Origin: Numida meleagris
Taxonomy: Eukaryota > Chordata > Aves > Galliformes > Numididae
Assembly (NCBI RefSeq): GCF_002078875.1
Contig: NC_034412.1
Coordinates: forward strand, 13,826,995 to 13,890,994
DNA: 64,000 nt
Direction of reading: 5' to 3'
The translations under genes and the position numbers were made by a program. The first letter of the stretch is position 1; the number at the start of each line of letters is the position of its first letter. Under the pieces are notes generated by a model. That model made no database searches. It was not told where the DNA came from and saw nothing but the letters and a program-made list of their open reading frames with translations. Positions 13,801 through 28,600 of the stretch are shown piece after piece.

Positions 13801-16800
13801 ATAACTTTGATCCCAACTCTTTCAGTTCTTTACTGGACAGAAGCTGAGACGGACTTGTTTCTACTGCTTTTGATGTTTATTTGATGAGAGACTATTTGCT
13901 TGACATAGCTACACAGAGCTTTAAGAAACACTTCAAGTTATCATTAGAAAACTGCTTTTTAGTTTCCTCTAATTTAAATAACAAGTGACCCATATTTTAT
14001 GTCTGTTATCTTCATAAAATAAAAGCAAAAGTAGAAAAGTTCCATAAACTGAACTCCCTACACATGGCATCTCCCAAAAGAACTGTAAAGAGCCAATGTT
14101 TCCTGATTCCTTCTAATACTGAAGAAAATGAATGATATGAATTATGTAGGTTTCAATCCATTCTGCCTAATCACTGATATTGAAAAAAAAAAAGATAATT
14201 TATTTCAAAAAAAAAAAAAGCACAAATATTTAAAAAGGAAAGGAAGAAGGAAAGAAAGAAAGGAAGAAAAATGTATGTTGAACCATTAAATAGATCAGCT
14301 TTAGCTGGGGACCTAGAACTAAAAGTGCAAACATCTTATGCTTCGGTTACTGTCACTATCTCCCATTGGAAATGTCTACCCTTAACCATCTCCCTCAAGC
14401 AGGAAAAAAAAAAAGTAAAAAAATGTGGGCTTTTTTTGTTTTGTTTTAGCTTTGTTTCTGTGTTTATTTTTCTTTGTTTTTATTATTCAGTTGCTTAATT
14501 ATTTATCTTCCATTTATTTTCTATTTCCAGCATAAATTAAAATCCATGCAGTGGATCCCAGAAATAAGTAACATCTTTAAACAGACAACACAACACACAC
14601 CAGTCGGCAAGAGCTGATTTCTTTTGTTTCCATTTGTGGAGCAGCCAAATTATACACTGCAGTTTGAACAAATCTATTCATATGATTTCATCAAAGATCT
14701 TCATTTGTGGTGGTAAGTTCCACTATACCACTTGATAGGAAACATTTCTGGCTTCCGGAGGGTGAAGGAGATCACATTTCTGTAAGTGGAGTTGGCTACA
14801 TGTACACTTGTTCTCTCATTGGCAAAAAACTAGTAAATGCCAAACGCACAGGGTTTGAGATTGTATATATATATTTATATATATATATATGTTAACCACA
14901 GACTTGTTTCTTCTCTAAAGGAATCAAAAAGGAGGTTGCTGGAAGCATTTTTCCACTCATTGTGATATGTTTTATAGGTCACAAGCGCTAAATTTATAGG
15001 TTCCATTTACTCTCATTCAGCAAGATTTGTTCCATAAGAAAAGTGACACTGTGCTCTTGTCTAAATACACATTCAGTAAAAAGATTTCCGCAGGCAAAGT
15101 TTAAAACTGCACAAGAAATTTGATTAAGAGATTTATCCAACATTCAGACTCAAGACTGGAGCACAGTGAGTTGTAAGAGGCACTGCAGGAGAACAGATGG
15201 AACCTTTGTTTCAGAAGCTTCATGGGGTGAAGGACATCCTGTGGTACAGGGATTCTGTCTCCATATCAATGTAGCCTAGGAAGCATCTCCTTAAGAAGCC
15301 CCTACAGCTGCTCTAGAGCCAACAGACTCAATGGCTGCATCAGCAACATGGTGGTCCTGCTTGGTCCTTAGGTGCAGATATTTGAATATGGATTTAATGA
15401 GTGTTGTCAAGACCCTAGAGCCAAATCTCCTCAAGCAAAGCCTTTGAGGAGCACCAGGATAGGGAAGGTTGCAAGAAAAGGAATTGTCCACAAGAAAATG
15501 TGTGAGGGAGCTCCAAGTGCTCCCTAACACAGAGAGGAAGTCTTGCACAGCCGTTAGATGCCAGCAGGTCCCACAAGCCAAGATGCTCTTTCAGTCATCT
15601 CTCCATGAAAAATGGACAATGAATATGGGGAAAAGTTAGTGTCTGAAGCATGCAATGTTTCTTCTTAAAAAATATTTCTTACATAGCACTGTTTATACAC
15701 CAGAAAATTTTTTATCCTTACGTACAAGGTTTGACTGCCAGAAGAGTGGCTATTCAACATAAGTATTTTTCCATTAATTGTTATGAGATAAAGGATAACA
15801 TCTTTTTCAACAGATAGATAGCTCATTTTTTTCCCTGAGTATTACTTTAGATTATTGGCAGCCTAACTGCTACTATTTATCAGAAAGCTAATTTGATCAA
15901 TCCCAGAGCAGGCCCTCCACTGCAGGACATTGAAAATGCTGGTTTGAAGAGGTTATAAATCCATACTATGCGATCAAGCTGAAGGTTCAAGGAACAGCCA
16001 CACTGAAAAATAAGTGGTTATATTCGTGCTACAGCCTTGAGATCATTTCTAAGCTGGTCCCTCTAGTGTCTGACTTATGTGCCAGAGCAGCTTACAATCT
16101 TAATAGATTTGATAAAGAAATCATACAAAATTTTATAATGTTAAGAGACCAACGTATAGACTGACAGATAAAATTTTAAAAAAATCAGAGAAAGTTATTT
16201 TTTCTGGGTCTTGAAGATGTAAAAATGTGAACTTCCCTGCAATTAGACATCCCAGGAGAGCTTTTAACCCATTTGCTTCCTGCTGTTGAAACTTCTCAAG
16301 TTTCTAACCCCTTGCATTTTCCGTTTCTTACTCCGAGAAGGTAATTATATGTGGCTTGTGTTAAAGATCACATGTTCTGGCAGTGTACCTTATTTTCTCA
16401 CTGACATCTTCAGGAATATCCCTTTGTCTCCAAGACTGAAGTATAGACACAGCTGCTTGGCTTTGTAAAAGCTGTAGGAAGGAAGCATCCATGTTTGGAC
16501 AGCGTTGTTAGTAACTGGCTTGCCTGCCACACAGCTCAAGTAGCAGGCTGTCTGCATGCAGTGCTAACTTCCATGTCGAAGTGTTAATTAATAGTAATGC
16601 AAAGGTCACCTCTCTACAACTGGAATTCCTCCCCTGTGGAGAAAAGCAGAGAGAATCAGTGATGCAAAAGAGCATACTAAAACCACCATAAATACAAGAA
16701 GCAGACTCGTCTATTCCCTGATTTTCTCTTTTTACAAAAAAAGAATGAACACTTTGCATGCTGGAGTACAACTTCTCACAGATTATATGCACAGACAGAT

Positions 16801-19800
16801 CCTCTGCTGCAGAACGAGAATCTCAATTTACCTAAGAAAAATTTACTGATTTGTATTTCCTACAAAGTTTGTAAATGGGTAACAAAGAGGAAAAAGGAAT
16901 GTGACAGAGCCGTTCCAACTCTTTCTGGGAAGAAACATGCAAAACAATGTACAACTCCTGCATTCACAGCCTTGCTGAGAAAAAATACTTGCAGGAGAGC
17001 AGGGCATGGAAGGTGATAACTTTGGGAATATGAAGCTCAAGATTTTGCTTAGGCTCTGAGGTCAGTTTTCTGCTGCAGTAATTTGTCTCTGGATCTGTAT
17101 CCTCATATGGCTATGCTTCATCTCAGTCAAAAATTAAATCCAGGAGGATGCTGAGAGGTTAGTTCAGAATGTAATAAAAATTATGCAAGGAAGGTAACCT
17201 TCCCTGGCCTCTTCTCCTGTGCAACAGGGGCAATAAATCAGGTAGAAAATCAGAGCCCTGAATTTGTTGAAATATATGGCAGAGAAAGAGAAAACCCTTT
17301 GTGCAAGCCATTTTCCTACATGGTGAGTCAAGGAATTTATGTGCCATTAAGTGCTCAACAAAGATTGTCTCAGAGTCAAAACATAACTCCTTCAAGCACT
17401 TGTGAACAAGGAGTGAGGATCAGCCTACACAATTAAGCTTTGCTTTCAGCATCCAGTGTGCTAGACCAGTGTCCTCATATACAATGAGAAAGGAATGCTA
17501 ACTACAAAGAAAGTTTATAAAGGATGAATTAACCGTTAATTAAGACAGATCTAAGTTTGAAAGCTAGATTTTCTGACACATGATGAGAGCATTGTATTAC
17601 CATGGGAATGTGCATATCTACCACTCCTTACAGTTGTATGAGTGAGATAAACATGTCCAGAAAATCACTGATGCTCTCAGTCAGCACTCAAGTGATATGT
17701 GAGGACGCTCTGTGGTCTAGAGTTAGTCAAGTTATACAGTCACTTGGAGAGATATATTAGTTATAGTCCTTTAAGCAAGTCAGGGTCCCCACTTCCATAA
17801 AGCTGCTTCTCTGAATTTTGCCTGGGAGGACAAAAGCAAACGTAATTCCTCATGCACAGGAGCAGCTGAAGAGTGCTTGGATGAATCCATGGGACTGTGC
17901 CAGATATGTCTCAGTATTCAGAAACTCACAATTTTTGCACTAGGGTTTAACTTATGCAACTCTTTCTGAGTATATAGAGTCAACAACTTCATACATCTGC
18001 TGTGGCATGCGCTGGCTGTGTTACTATAGATCCTTGTATTGAATGTAGCTCTAAAGGTATCAGAGTTTCACAGGTATCAATTCTCCAGCATAATTTTTAG
18101 AAATATAAAATAAGGCAGTAATGTTTTTAACTTGGAACTCACATATCTTCAGCTCAAGAACTTTCTAAGAAAACACATGTCAGAAAAGCAAAACAAACAG
18201 CAACATAAATTCTGAGTTTATAAAATGTTCAGTGTAATTTGCAGTGTTGATAATTGTTCCAGTCCTGTTTTATGCTGCCAGAAAATATTTAAAATTACTT
18301 ACATATATGTGTGATCCAGTCTGCCAGACAAAACTAGGTGCTAGATAAAGACAGATGTGAATGAGCTGTGTATTCTGTCGCTTGACTGGTAGATTGTATC
18401 ATACTGAGACCAGCTGGAGTCATCTAGATGGTTCATGCAACTGTTCATATTTATCCAGAAGTTCTTAACATGTTCTTTGAAACAATACTTCTTTTCTTAC
18501 TCAAAAAAAGAAATGCAGAGAAATAGAAATTATGGAAGCTCTTCTGTAAGATGCTATTGCAATCAAGGCTTGTTGCCTTTGTTTCAGTTGCACATGGAGA
18601 TGGGTGGAGTGTAGCAGTAACCAGACAGAAAATAAAACAAAGCACTTGGAGCTGGCAGGCCAATACAACACACTAAAAGTTGGCAACAAAGCTTGTGAAT
18701 AATTCCAGAAATAAAACAGTAGGGATTTACGCTTTGGATAAATACTACTCTGCAGTAAAAATATATGAATCTTCATCAAGAAACAAATCTAAAACAGGAT
18801 TTTTTTTTAAAGAACTTCAAAATTAAATACCTCCGTTGACCAGTAACTCTGGAGTTTATAAAGAGAAGACCATCTGTTCCAGAGACCAACAACACAACCT
18901 GTGCAGCTAGGCAGCAGGACAGCAGTAGGAAATGACTTCATAGGGGCCTGTCACATCTGGTTTTAAAGCTAGTAGACTTCTACATTTTTTTGTTTTTAAT
19001 GCTGCAATCTCTGTATGTCTCACAAAACCTTTTTCTCTGGCAGGATTTATGGATTAGACTTTATTTTTTTTTTAATCTATCTCTGAACAGGAATGTATAT
19101 GAGTACATAAATACACCTACAGTACGGTGTATGGGTGTTCCTGCAGCTTCCTGTCACTTCTGTGAACAGCAGTCAGGGTTATATCAGCAATGGAGAAAAC
19201 TTCTATCTTCATAAAAGATTGATATAAAAACTTATTACATAGACTCTCTTGATTAATTATCAGAAACCAAAACCAAACCAAAATAGTAGTCCATTAACTG
19301 AACTACATAGCTATGTTTAATTTTTGCTAGTATATATAATTGTTATCTGGACATAATTTTTGACAATTTGTAAACATTTCATTAAATTCTGAATATGCAA
19401 TTCATTGACATTTTAATGAGTGCATTATTGATCCATTTATTTTTGTCAAAAATTGAGAAAACGTATAATAAAAATATTACATTGTTCCAAAATCTATTTA
19501 CTAGCTCTCTCCATGGTAAGAATATCTGATACAGTACATCTAAGTGAACATATCTTAGAGAATTGTTATCATGTATTTCTGTGGGTGGTGGGAGATGCAG
19601 TTTCTGTGCTTTTCTTTAACAGCAACTTTACACAGGTCCATTACAAATATTGTGGATATTGTGCCAGGAAAACTACAATGAACTACAGTGAACCACACTG
19701 ACATTTCCTTTTAAATTTCTCTCTATAATGTCTACCTAGCTGATCCCCTGGAGGGACATCCCTGTGCATCACACTTTCTTTTCAGGGCAGAAAAGGAAAA

Positions 19801-22800
19801 CTATGACCTAAGAACTCTGAGAAACAAATGGAAAAGAATGAAAAGTCTGATCTTGTGACTCCATTCTGGTTCTTCATCCAGCACTGCTGGAGGAATTACA
19901 TAGAAAGAGACAAAGTTTCTGCTGTTGCTGAGCTCCATAGAAGGAACAACAGTATCACTGAGAAGATAAAGGAATAATCTCCTTCAGCTTATGCCACAGG
20001 GGATCAGATGTAGTTCTCCCACAGTATAGGTGTGCAGGAAGAGAAACCAAGTCTCCAGTGGCACTGACGCTCCGTAATGGACTGACCACCTGTGGTCAGG
20101 TGTGGACTAAATGGAGCTACATCTTATGTTGCTAACAATACAAAAGTGAAAGAAAAGGTATTTACTAAGCTGTATCAAGAAAGAGAGTCAGAATGTGGAC
20201 GGCACTGTGCACTGGAAATTTTGAGTTCTTTGATTCTGTTATACTCTAAAGGAGCTATCATGCATAAGGCAAATGTACTCTCCAGAGCTAGCTAAAAAAA
20301 AAAAAGAACAATGATGCATATTTCTTCTTTTTTGGATTCTAAATTTGAAAACTACTTTGACACTTACTGCTTATTCATTTTGAAGTGCCATAAACACTGA
20401 AATAAAATTTACACTTATTATAAACTGCTTGTTCATAACTGCTTGTTTCTCCAAGACCTCTGCATCATAAGTGCAAAGAAGTCCAAAGTCCCTGATAATC
20501 ACAATGACTCGATCTGGATTTTGTATGTTCTATATTTTGAGATTAAATCTTGCTTAATGTCTGACTTTCAGGAAGCAAAAACAAGTATGAATTACACAGA
20601 ATTAATTAATTACTTTCTGTATGCATGTATTTGAAAAAAAAAATGCATATCTGGGAAATAAAATTGATATAACTTTTCATTTCATTTGAAATGTAGTAGC
20701 ATTATTGCTGTTCATTACACTGTGTGTCAGCAACTTGGAAAGTCAGTATGACCAAATGAAAATATAGCAACGTGCGCTACAGCTTTATTCCACCAAAATT
20801 ATTGGCTCTGAACATGTACCTCTAGACTTGTAATTCTGGTAGTTTATAGGATTTTCACTTAATTTCCCTGGGGACGTGTCTCTAAATGGCTAAGTCAAGT
20901 GGGAAAGTTAAAGAATACAAAATATACCAAAGACTAATGTTTCATTTACAGCAAGAGTGGCAAAGTAGGAATGGTTATCAAGAATAAATAAATAAGAAAG
21001 ATCTGGAAACATTTGAATGACCTCGTTATTGGAAATACTGCATATATATCTTGGTCCTGCATTATTATTGCATGCAGGATTTTCCCTTACACGCGCCTGA
21101 TGAACTGCCACTTGTGCTTTTTCTAGCAGCACGAAGGAGTAAACACTGGTCAGCATACTTACAGCTGTACTGGGGCCTAATAGAAAAGAGGAAAATTGCA
21201 CCAGTAAAGAAACCCACAGCTTTCCCTGCCACACCCCACTGCTCACCTCAGCAACTCCCCAGCAGGCATGAGTTTCCTTTTCTTGTGACAGCTAGCCCAG
21301 AACTCTCCCTTCCAGCCTTAGGACCCTGGGAAGTTACTGTGTCACCTGCTGAAGGCTGGCTTTTATACAAAGGGCCAGTGTTACAGCCCTCTTCCTAAGA
21401 AGTCCAATTTCTTGGGTATAAGCTTATGCCTTCCCTCTTACTCCCATAGGAAGTAAGGCTAGAAGAGACTTATTTAATCATCTGCTCCTTTGCTATCGAA
21501 TCTTAGCAAGCTCTACCATGACAGCAAAACTCAATTCAGAGGCAGTCTGTCTAAGCAGTTAATAGTTAGCAGGCTTGTTCAAAGTAGATATTGAATTAGT
21601 TTGGGAAACTTGAAGGTCCAGTCTTACAGGATAGGGTGTATTCTGGGGGTCTTATGCTCCTCCCAGAGAAGACTAAGCCTCATCACTGCTGGATTTAGGA
21701 GGAGGTCTGCATTTACATATTCTCCTTTTCCCTTGTTAAAATTCTGATCACTATTATTGATGACAGGAATCCAACATAATGTGTGAGACAATGAACTGGG
21801 CCTGCTAAATTAAGAGCACATTAGTAATGTATCAACCAGGAGAGCTTGTATTTTTCCTGAGGAAAAGTTTTAAGTTGTTTGTTGTCCTCATCTGTTTGCA
21901 AATGGCATGTGCTATCAGTGTATCGACTGCAGTTGTTACAACATATGGATTGGCTTTAAGTGAAAGAACACTCTCTGCACATGAACTCCACTTAGAACCA
22001 AGGGTGGACAGAAAAGATCAATGTACATTCGCAATCTGTGAACCATTTTCAATCAATTTAGATGGTCCCTGGATAACGTAGATGAATATTCAAAGCTACC
22101 CTATTAAGGTTAGGCTAATTAAATTAATTTTGAGCCTCAGCTAGTGGATTTTCATAAACTACTGATATTCAAGAAAGTAGAACGGAACATTTATATTTAA
22201 TTTTGATCCCAGATCTGATACTTGCAAGATGGTGCCCAAGTTGGGAAGTCCTCAGATTCCAGTCCATCTTCTGTCTCATCCCAACTCATGCATATCCCTA
22301 AAAATATTCCAGCTGTGAACCATTCAAGGACTGAGTTGCTTATTTCCACTTGTCTGTAACCAGGGCTTTAAAAAATGCTAACGCAAAAGCAAAGCTCATG
22401 CAGAAGGAATATAAAGAGAGTGGAACAGCATGACAATGTAAATTCAAGACCCCTAATTTAGCTGCTAAGTTAGACGGAATTAAATGTTTATATGGCAAGT
22501 TCTTGTTGTGCACTCAGGATATGCAGTTATGCTTACAGGCCAAGAGACCTAAGCCAAGCACTTAATTCTCCGCTATGGCCCTGCATCCAGTTTTCCTGGG
22601 TACTGAAGTTATCCAGCAGCCCCTGCAATGCTTGGATGAGCTCAATGTTCCAGCCCCTTCCCTCACAGGGTGCATCTTGGAACACGCCACAGGGGACATC
22701 CCTGAATACTGACAGCCACACTCAGCTGTTGCATCTTATAAGGCTGTCCCAACTTTTGCAAGGCACAGGAAGACAGAGAACATTTTGGCACTTGTAGAAT

Positions 22801-24235
22801 GCAACCCTCCAAAACAGAGAAATGATGAGATTTTAAGCCTTGCCTGTCTGCCTAGCACTCAAGTAAGACACAAGCAGTAACGGCTGCGTCAGCTATAAGA
22901 AAATTCTTTCACTTGATTAATACAGAGAGGTAGTTGTTCTGCATTTGTGACTTTTTTAAATCCCAGAGTCTTTTTCGTTCTGTATTTTTCCATGCTGAAA
23001 ACCAGGCAGCTCCTCAGGAAGAAAGGAGTAATGTTTCTATTTGAGAAAGTAAGTGCCTTAGAGAATGATGTGGTTTACTAGACATCAAGCACAAACCACA
23101 CCGTCTTCTGTCTGAGGATTTTCAAAGTAAGCACTGGATTCCTCCTCACCACCCAAGGTACTTTGAAATGACCACGTGGCAGGATCTAAAAGAAAACGCA
23201 GAATACTATAGGATATTTTCCTGCTGATGTTCAAATATTGTGCTGCAGAGATTTCAGTGTAATAGAGAGAGAGATTATCATGAAATGGTAGCCAGGTTAT
23301 GTTATGATAAATAGGCTCTTGAGTTAGGCCAAAATAAAAACAACTGAATGGTGCAGTGTGAGAGATGAGGCAGATCTCTTTGCACCTGATCCCTTCAAGG
23401 CCTAGATGTCTTTGTTTTGCCATTCAAAGTCCCTCTGATTATGCACAGAGCAGAAAAACAAATGTGGAAGCCAGACATCAGTCTTAGCAAAGTAATAATA
23501 TATAATTATCAAAGATCACAGAGCAATTTCTCAGGGTGAAACAACCCAAAATGCATCTTTACTTGCATCCTCACCAGCTTCACTGGTAGTCAGCAAGTGA
23601 AATTCGATCTTATAGCTCTCAATAGATTTCTATATATTAGCATTGAAAGAAAGGATTTCATGGGTATCACAGCCTGCAATCTGCTAGAGTCTATCTTTCC
23701 CTAAAGGGATAAATTACAGAAAAGTAGTTTTTAACAAACAGGAACAAAAGATGTGAGAGTGATTTGAAATATCAGCAAGTTAATTAATGTTTTAATTCAT
23801 TTTTAAAGCTGGATCTAAAAATAACCTTGGGTATTTATATACATAGACATAGTTCTAGCTAACATTATAATGTCAGAAAAATGTGGTTTAAATGAGGAAA
23901 ATCTGAGCAACACTCAGGATTTATTTTCATCTATAAAAGAATTGAAATCCTGCTCATTTTTTTCTATTTCTTTTTCCAAAGCCAATGTTATCCTGACTTC
24001 TCTGGGTTTTTTTTCCTGAGTTTGTCCTTAGATAGCCTTGACAGTAGTAAAAGAAGTCAGAAGATCCAATGTTTTTTGGAAAATAACTGTTATTTCACAA
24101 CTGTATCAAGAACAGAAGTCTAATTTCCCTCTGTCTCTATAATATTAAAGCCTTCATTGAGCAGAAAAAAATTGTTGATAAAATCACCACAAGCAACCCA
24201 TTAAAATCTATATGAAAGTCTGTAGGGGAACTGTT
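10865..24235. other. Noncoding DNA, no gene recognised
   Basis: Thirteen kilobases with only short open frames. It includes a purine-rich GGAA/GAAA tract at about 14235-14270, a TA microsatellite, and GC-richer islands around 11,640-11,840 and 12,040-12,800. These islands lack clustered CpG and show no promoter I can support. Confidence 0.65.
14864..14890. repeat. (TA)n microsatellite, interrupted
   Basis: TA repeats with one TTT interruption, in noncoding DNA. Confidence 0.8.
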
Positions 24236-24480
24236 AGGTCATGGCCTGCAGTAGTGATTGAGCACCTGGTGAAGAGGCATGGCTAGCCCTGGGAGTAGAG
24301 GTGCAGGCAATTCACCTGTGCAGCAGGACAGATGCACCCTGGGTAAACCCCTCCCTAAACCTCATTTAAGGGCTGGCAGCAAAGAGGGAAGCATCTCTTT
24401 TTGGAGATCACCTTCTCTCTGGAAGTTTTTGGTGAGTCTTTCCTTTGGAATAAGATAAGCTATTCTTTTCTTATTATTGG
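24236..24480 (+). mobile_element. Probable LTR-like interspersed repeat, unclassified
   Basis: The stretch contains GCACCTGGTGAAGAGGCATG, CACCTGTGCAGCAGGACAG, CCCCTCCCTAAACCTCATTT, AAGGGCTGGCAGC and GGAGATCACCTTCTCTCTGG. The order of these blocks, with a promoter-like CATTTAAGGG, reminds me of avian LTRs. I cannot define its ends or find a target-site duplication, so the call is tentative. Confidence 0.35.
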
Positions 24481-24649
24481 CCTATGACTAATACCTTTCA
24501 AGTGACATCCTAAAACTGGGTGGAGGCAGCTTCATTGCTTTTGTTCTCTCCAATGAAGTTAAACAACACAAGTAGTTTCCAAGAACGTGGCTCAAAGAAA
24601 TGATAACATAATTTTTTTTTTAATAAATAAAAACATGAACTACGACCTG

Positions 24650-25060
24650 GCCCCGTTCCTGTAGATGACCTCTTGCAGGCTCCCTCCTGTGGAAGTGTTC
24701 CTGTAAGCATGACCCTCACACCTGTAGACCCCTCCACGTGACTCTCATCTCCTACTTCTAGTCAGACTCTTGCCCTCCTTCCTTTAGACAGCCACCTGCC
24801 CTTAAACTTCCTCCCTTCTGTAGACAGTCACCCTCCTTCTCTCCTCTAGACAGACAGCTGTGCCTGTAGGCGTCTTCCCTGTCCTGTAGCCAGACACCCT
24901 CCCTTCCCTGTGTGCAGACACACCTGGAGATGCAATCCAAAGGTGCTGGATGTCTAGACACCTGCCCTCTGTTAGACCGGCCTTCACTCGCATCTGGACA
25001 CCATACCTGCCTTTGCTTATTAACTCCTGTCTGTTTCCTTGCCCCTGAGCTGAGATTTGC
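24650..25060. repeat. Degenerate tandem array with a CTGTAGACA-like core
   Basis: About ten imperfect copies of a TGTAGACAGNCACC-like core are spaced roughly 20-42 bases apart, near 24659, 24722, 24784, 24821, 24847, 24888, 24912 and 24953. C- and T-rich spacers such as CCCTCCTTC separate them. Spacing is irregular and copies are diverged, so this is an old minisatellite or the internal part of a mobile element. It breaks up long open frames. Confidence 0.5.
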
Positions 25061-25257
25061 ATTTCATGTTGCAGTCAAGATTTGAAATATATCAGAAAAA
25101 ACTCCTCTGGACGTGGTAGAAATACATGATTTGTGTCAGCTTTTTAACTTTCATGTCTTAATCATGGATATTATCCTGAACACTTAAATATTTACTAAAC
25201 TTTTGTCAAGCAGACTCAGCTACACTGAATTTCATTTGCTGAGCATACCGTCAGACA

Positions 25258-25373
25258 ATTGTTGACATACTCTGTTCTGAATCTGAAACTATTTATCTTC
25301 ATCCAAGAGTAGAATATTGTTGACATACTCTGTTCTGAATCTGAAACTATTTATCTTCATCCAAGAGTAGAAT
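25258..25373. repeat. Perfect tandem duplication, two copies of 58 bp
   Basis: The unit beginning ATTGTTGACATACTCTG and ending CCAAGAGTAGAAT occurs at 25258-25315 and again at 25316-25373 without a mismatch. Identity implies a recent duplication, or an assembly artefact. It lies in noncoding DNA 150 bases left of a CR1 fragment. Confidence 0.95.
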
Positions 25374-25523
25374 AAGCAATGGTGTTACGTACATAGAAAT
25401 GCTGAAGGTTCAGATTCTCCATCCACCCTTTCTGTTTAACATTATGCACTGCTATACTTACCCTACTTCCAGATCTCATGCTTTCATGTTGTTTCCTTAA
25501 ACGAAGTGTTTTTCATCTCTGCA

Positions 25524-25650
25524 GGCGGTCAAGGTCTGGTTGGGTGGGGCCCTCGTCAGCCTGATCTTGTCAGGGAGGCAACCAGTCTACAGCAGGGGTT
25601 TGGAACGGATGGACTTTCAGGTCCCTTCCAACCCAAGCCATTCTGTGATT
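25524..25650 (+). mobile_element. Short CR1 3'-end fragment
   Basis: The plus strand reads GGTCAAGGTCTGGTTGGGTG, then GGTCCCTTCCAACCCAAGCC and ends ATTCTGTGAT, the CR1 3' terminus. It is only about 127 bases long and diverged. It ends in a single terminal octamer, and no flanking duplication is expected or seen. Confidence 0.85.
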
Positions 25651-28600
25651 TATATGGAATCAGTAACACACATACTCACGTGCATATCTATAGATCTACA
25701 TCGGTAGCCACAAAACAGTACCATAAAATCAGATACATGGCTCTAGATGTTTTTAATATCACAAGGAAGTTAATTAAACTCTCCTTTAAAAATTTTTCAG
25801 ACTGAAATTTTGTGTGTTATTCTCAGAGTACTTGAAATCTTAACTGACGTTCCAGGTTTGCAAACTGATGCCTTCATTGACCATAGGATAATAATTTCAA
25901 GTTTGGGGAAGGGAAAACAACAGCAATAGATTTTTATATTAAATTGAAATAAGTTTTCAAAATTTTGGTTTGATTTTGTTCCCTGAATGTATGTATGTGC
26001 ACAGTGAGCAAGCCAGTTTTCCCCTACTCATGTCACAAGGTGTTTTACTGAGGGACACCAAAAGAACATGTGAAAACGTTTAAGTACTTCCCTGGAACAG
26101 AAAATATTAACAAGCAAAGTATACTGCTATTTTTCTTTTGCATGATTTCTTTTTTCCAATTTTTCCAAAAAATGCTTTCTAGTATTCTATCTAATTCCAA
26201 ATGCAGCCCAATATTTTATGATGTTTTGTAGCAAATTAAGGCTACAGCAAACAGTATTTTGACATTTCTCTGCCAAACTGGCCACTGTCCAAAGAAATCC
26301 CAATATGAGTGCTTGTGCACTCCTGGGCTTTGCTTTTATTATTCTCACCATTACTACATATATGTTACCTAAAACTGAAATAGGATTGGTTATGAAATCA
26401 CAGCTGGCAGTGCCATCACTCACCTATGATCTGCAAAATGTTCTGTAATAACTCTTAATACAGATAATAAGGATACCTGTTAGCTCGTCATATAGATGTT
26501 AAGCACGGATTGATTAATCAGTTATACAGAAGTCAATGATCAAAAGCCAGATGCTCATAATTTCAAAACACAAGCTCTGTACAAAGAAAGCCAAAGACCT
26601 TTAACAGCAGGGAGTAGAGTGGCCAATGTATTCATGGATTTTAATGAGAGAGTAGTGGTTGATTTAAAGGTGCCCAGTACAGAAATAATCTTACATCATG
26701 CACATTGCTTGCAGAAGCACTTAAATATTCTAATCTTCATTTAAATTTTATACACTGGAAAAAGTCTAGCATCTCACTGTAAAAGAAGTAATGGATTGAG
26801 ATCTACTACACGCTTACATATTGTTAATGAATCAGATCTCTGTTGTTAATTTTTAGAGTCTGAGAAGTAGGCAGATAGATCACTTACGAAAGAAGGCAGC
26901 ACTCGTGATTTTACTATAGCAAGACTATCCAAAAGCTATTCCTTGCTACATACAATCTATGAAGAAGATAGCACTGAGAGAGAAAACTCAAGGAATGTAT
27001 GAAGATAAACACAAAGCCCAGAAGAAAAAATTGTTAATTCTTAATTCAGAAAACAAATGGTCCTCCCTCCCATATTTACTTTAATAAAGAACCAGGATTA
27101 GCAGTTCCTTTGTATATACACATTGAAAGATCTTGCCCTTTTAGGAAGATTACTAGGTTTTTGCCAGGTATTGCAGTTAACATGCAGTACTTTTTGCTGC
27201 TCAGTGCTATTATGAATTAGGCTTTATTACTACATCCAAATAACTGTTATTATAATTATAAAATAAATTCTCCCACTGAATATTTAAAACTGTTATTAAT
27301 CTATCCAAATTCTTGGCCTTTACTAGGGCCTTTTACAGTATTTTCTGGAAAACGGTTCACTGATGTGATAGAATACCTTGCTTTATCCATTATAGCTTTG
27401 ATGTTAAAGACCCAAACCTGCCCTGCCCAGGGAGATCTAAATCCAAGCATACTACCAACAAAAATGCCAGAATATTCTGTATTTCCTTCTATAGCTTGAT
27501 GGAACGGGTCTTAAAAGTATGAAGAATCATCAAGGCACACAGCAAATACTGGAAAATATTATACGAGCTGTTTTGTTGAACTTGTATTTTGCTCCTGGAG
27601 GTGGCCCTTTCAAAACACAGCTGAGCATCTCTGCCAGTGCTCAGTGCCAAGGCTGGAATTGCTTATTTTGTGCACATACTTGAGTTCAAAGTTTCCAGCA
27701 CTGCTGACAACGAGTAGAATTTCTTTTCAGAAAGAAATGAAAGAGAAATCCTTATTTTGGTATACCATCTGAAAGAAGAGTTTTCAAACAACCAAAAAAC
27801 CAGGCACAACTTTCTAGAGTCGGAAATCTCTGTTTACGGAGTTCCTAAAGGCCAAGGGTCTACATCACTTCAACCTAACAGCATCCTGCTATTATCAGTT
27901 TTAAACGATGCTGAGTTTGTGGATTACTGGTATTAATCATGTTTGACCAAAAAGGAAACTACAGGTTATAGCCTTACGGATCCCTTATTCAATAAAGGAG
28001 TTTGGCACCACATATTTGATCCTGCAGTCGAGAACTGATTTCTGGTCACTGTTCCCAGTGGTTAGAGAATTACCCAGACACAAATGCCAGCCCCAAGGCT
28101 CTGTTCCCCTCACAATGCAAATATTTTGATCTAATAAGGTAAGGAAAATACATAAGGCTTCCACAAAAGGAAGGCAGCACATGCTCCTTAGAGTCACTGC
28201 TGGATATATTGGCTCCATGTCTGCACTGCTTTCACAAATGCGTTGAATATAAAATATTTTGATAAGATCTTTCTTCAGAAAAGACATTTCTGCTAAAAAG
28301 ATGAGTAGAAACAACATAAGAAAAGGGTGTTGTGTTTTGTTTTTATTATTATTATCTGTGGATCTCTATTGGAGGCTTTATTTTCTGTCACTACAGAAAT
28401 ACAAAGTGTTTAGATCTTGGAAGGAGTATCAATTATTAACAAAGATGGTGAAGAAAGAGCACAATTTTTCATGACAAATTACACCATAAGCGGAGTACCG
28501 TGATCTGGCATGCTGAATTTTCATACTTCAGAGCACAAAGAGAAGAATGACTAATACATCAATTTTGGTGCTATTCCTTGACTTTTAAAAAAAAAAAAAC

